Part shown: one piece after another, positions 26,595-27,351 of the stretch | Numbering within the stretch: position 1 is the first letter of the stretch | How the letters are laid out: the number at the start of each line of letters is the position of its first letter | Source of the DNA: Sergeia podlipaevii | Lineage: Eukaryota > Euglenozoa > Kinetoplastea > Trypanosomatida > Trypanosomatidae | DNA length: 27,351 bases | Assembly: GCA_030849805.1 (NCBI GenBank) | Contig: JASANZ010001958.1 | Coordinates: 1 to 27,351, forward strand | Direction: 5' to 3' | Translations under genes and position numbers: made by a program | The notes under the pieces: generated by a model | The model's database searches: none | The model's input: the letters and a program-made list of their open reading frames with translations, nothing else | What the model was told of the DNA's origin: nothing

Positions 26595-27351
26595 TTACGT
26601 CTTGTGTGGTGCCAGCGTCGTTGACGACGTCGCCGTCTTCTCAATCTCGTGTGAACCGCTCTGTAGTTCATAAAGCGTGGCAAGGCCAAACAAAATAAAG
26701 AGAATCCCTCCAATTATGTTTACAGTCTTCATAGACACACGCTGCGCGATCATGTTCCCGCCGAGAACAGCGCCGCCGGTGCAGATAGCGTGGCCGATCA
26801 CGCCACCAAGCGTCACGGCATAGGGGTTCTTCGCCGCAGCGAGCGCGATCGTGGCCAGCTGGCTGCGGTCACCCCACTCCGCCACAAATGTGAGGGTGAA
26901 CGCCTCTACCATGACAGGGTTGAGACAGCGCTTCCAGCGCCGAGCAGGAGCACTCGCATACGCAGAGGAGTTGACGCTGCCGCTTTCCGCTGCATCCGCC
27001 GGGTCCTTCTTGCGCAACACAGCCGCCGCCTCCGCCATCTCATCGTCGCTCTCTTCACCACCCGACTTTTTCACAAACTCGTCGTAGAGGATCTTCACGC
27101 CAAAAATGAAGAAGAGCACCACTGCAAGGCATTGTGTGACGCGAACTGTAAGAATATTTGGTACAATGACTCCCATCAGCGCGGAAAGCACAGTCATTGC
27201 CGCAAGGGCGGAGATGGCGCCGATGTACACCACCATCCGCGGATGACGCATAGCCATTAGACAGGCAATAAAGAACGTCTTATCACCAATCTCACTCACA
27301 ATAATCATGGAGAGAGAAGAGAGAAAGCCGTCCACCAATCCGCTGTTTCTT
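26595..27351 (-). CDS. TMEM165/GDT1 (UPF0016) family cation transporter, 5' end cut by window edge
   Basis: This family moves Mn2+ and Ca2+ across secretory-pathway (Golgi-type) membranes, probably in exchange for protons, and supports glycosylation. The two signature motifs of the duplicated fold are visible: EIGDKT (27276-27293) in the first half and EWGDRSQ (26859-26879) in the second. About six membrane segments surround them, separated by an acidic cytosolic-type loop (GGEESDDEMAE). The frame stays open to the right edge. The codon at 27336-27338 is TTG, not ATG, and the first in-frame ATG (27306-27308) sits inside the first membrane helix before EIGDKT. The true start and any signal sequence must therefore lie beyond the window. 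About 250 residues are visible; stop TAA. The family call is firm. Which ion and compartment apply here is inferred from the family. Confidence 0.95.
   Translation of the reverse strand, partial: RNSGLVDGFLSSLSMIIVSEIGDKTFFIACLMAMRHPRMVVYIGAISALAAMTVLSALMGVIVPNILTVRVTQCLAVVLFFIFGVKILYDEFVKKSGGEESDDEMAEAAAVLRKKDPADAAESGSVNSSAYASAPARRWKRCLNPVMVEAFTLTFVAEWGDRSQLATIALAAAKNPYAVTLGGVIGHAICTGGAVLGGNMIAQRVSMKTVNIIGGILFILFGLATLYELQSGSHEIEKTATSSTTLAPHKT

Overview
The window looks like a stretch of a trypanosomatid (kinetoplastid flagellate) nuclear chromosome. Every recognisable gene lies on the minus strand and none has an intron. Genes are separated by 0.8-1.8 kb of AT-rich DNA. Upstream of most starts the sense strand carries a pyrimidine tract followed by an AG, the layout expected for spliced-leader trans-splicing of a polycistronic transcript. 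Two intraflagellar transport genes confirm a flagellate. I cannot name the genus. All three stop codons are used as terminators, which argues against a recoded nuclear code.

In transcription order (right to left) the genes are: a TMEM165/GDT1-family Mn2+/Ca2+ transporter cut by the right edge (26595-27351); IFT52 with a lineage-type C-terminal extension (23048-25168); IFT80 (19106-21445); a calcyphosin-like protein with degenerate EF-hands (16863-18152); mitochondrial lipoyl synthase (14819-16066); a very large DYRK-family protein kinase (6918-12989) broken by one in-frame TAA at 8334-8336; and a ~1640-residue Ser/Gly/Asn-rich protein of unknown function (364-5292). The last gene contains a 303-bp direct duplication joined by a single N, probably an assembly joint.

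IFT52, IFT80 and the calcyphosin-like protein form a consecutive flagellar block. IFT52 and IFT80 belong to the same IFT-B complex. In trypanosomatids co-transcription does not imply co-regulation, so the block may only reflect conserved gene order. Lipoyl synthase serves the mitochondrial 2-oxoacid dehydrogenases and glycine cleavage, and is a housekeeping neighbour.

The gaps hold no recognisable RNA genes or mobile elements. They hold long A-runs on the plus strand (U-runs in the sense transcript), AT/CT/AC microsatellites, and in most cases a purine-rich sense segment soon after the stop codon. The items most worth checking are the nonsense codon inside the kinase domain, the single-N duplication, the extra C-terminal domain of IFT52, and the loss of calcium ligands in the calcyphosin-like protein.
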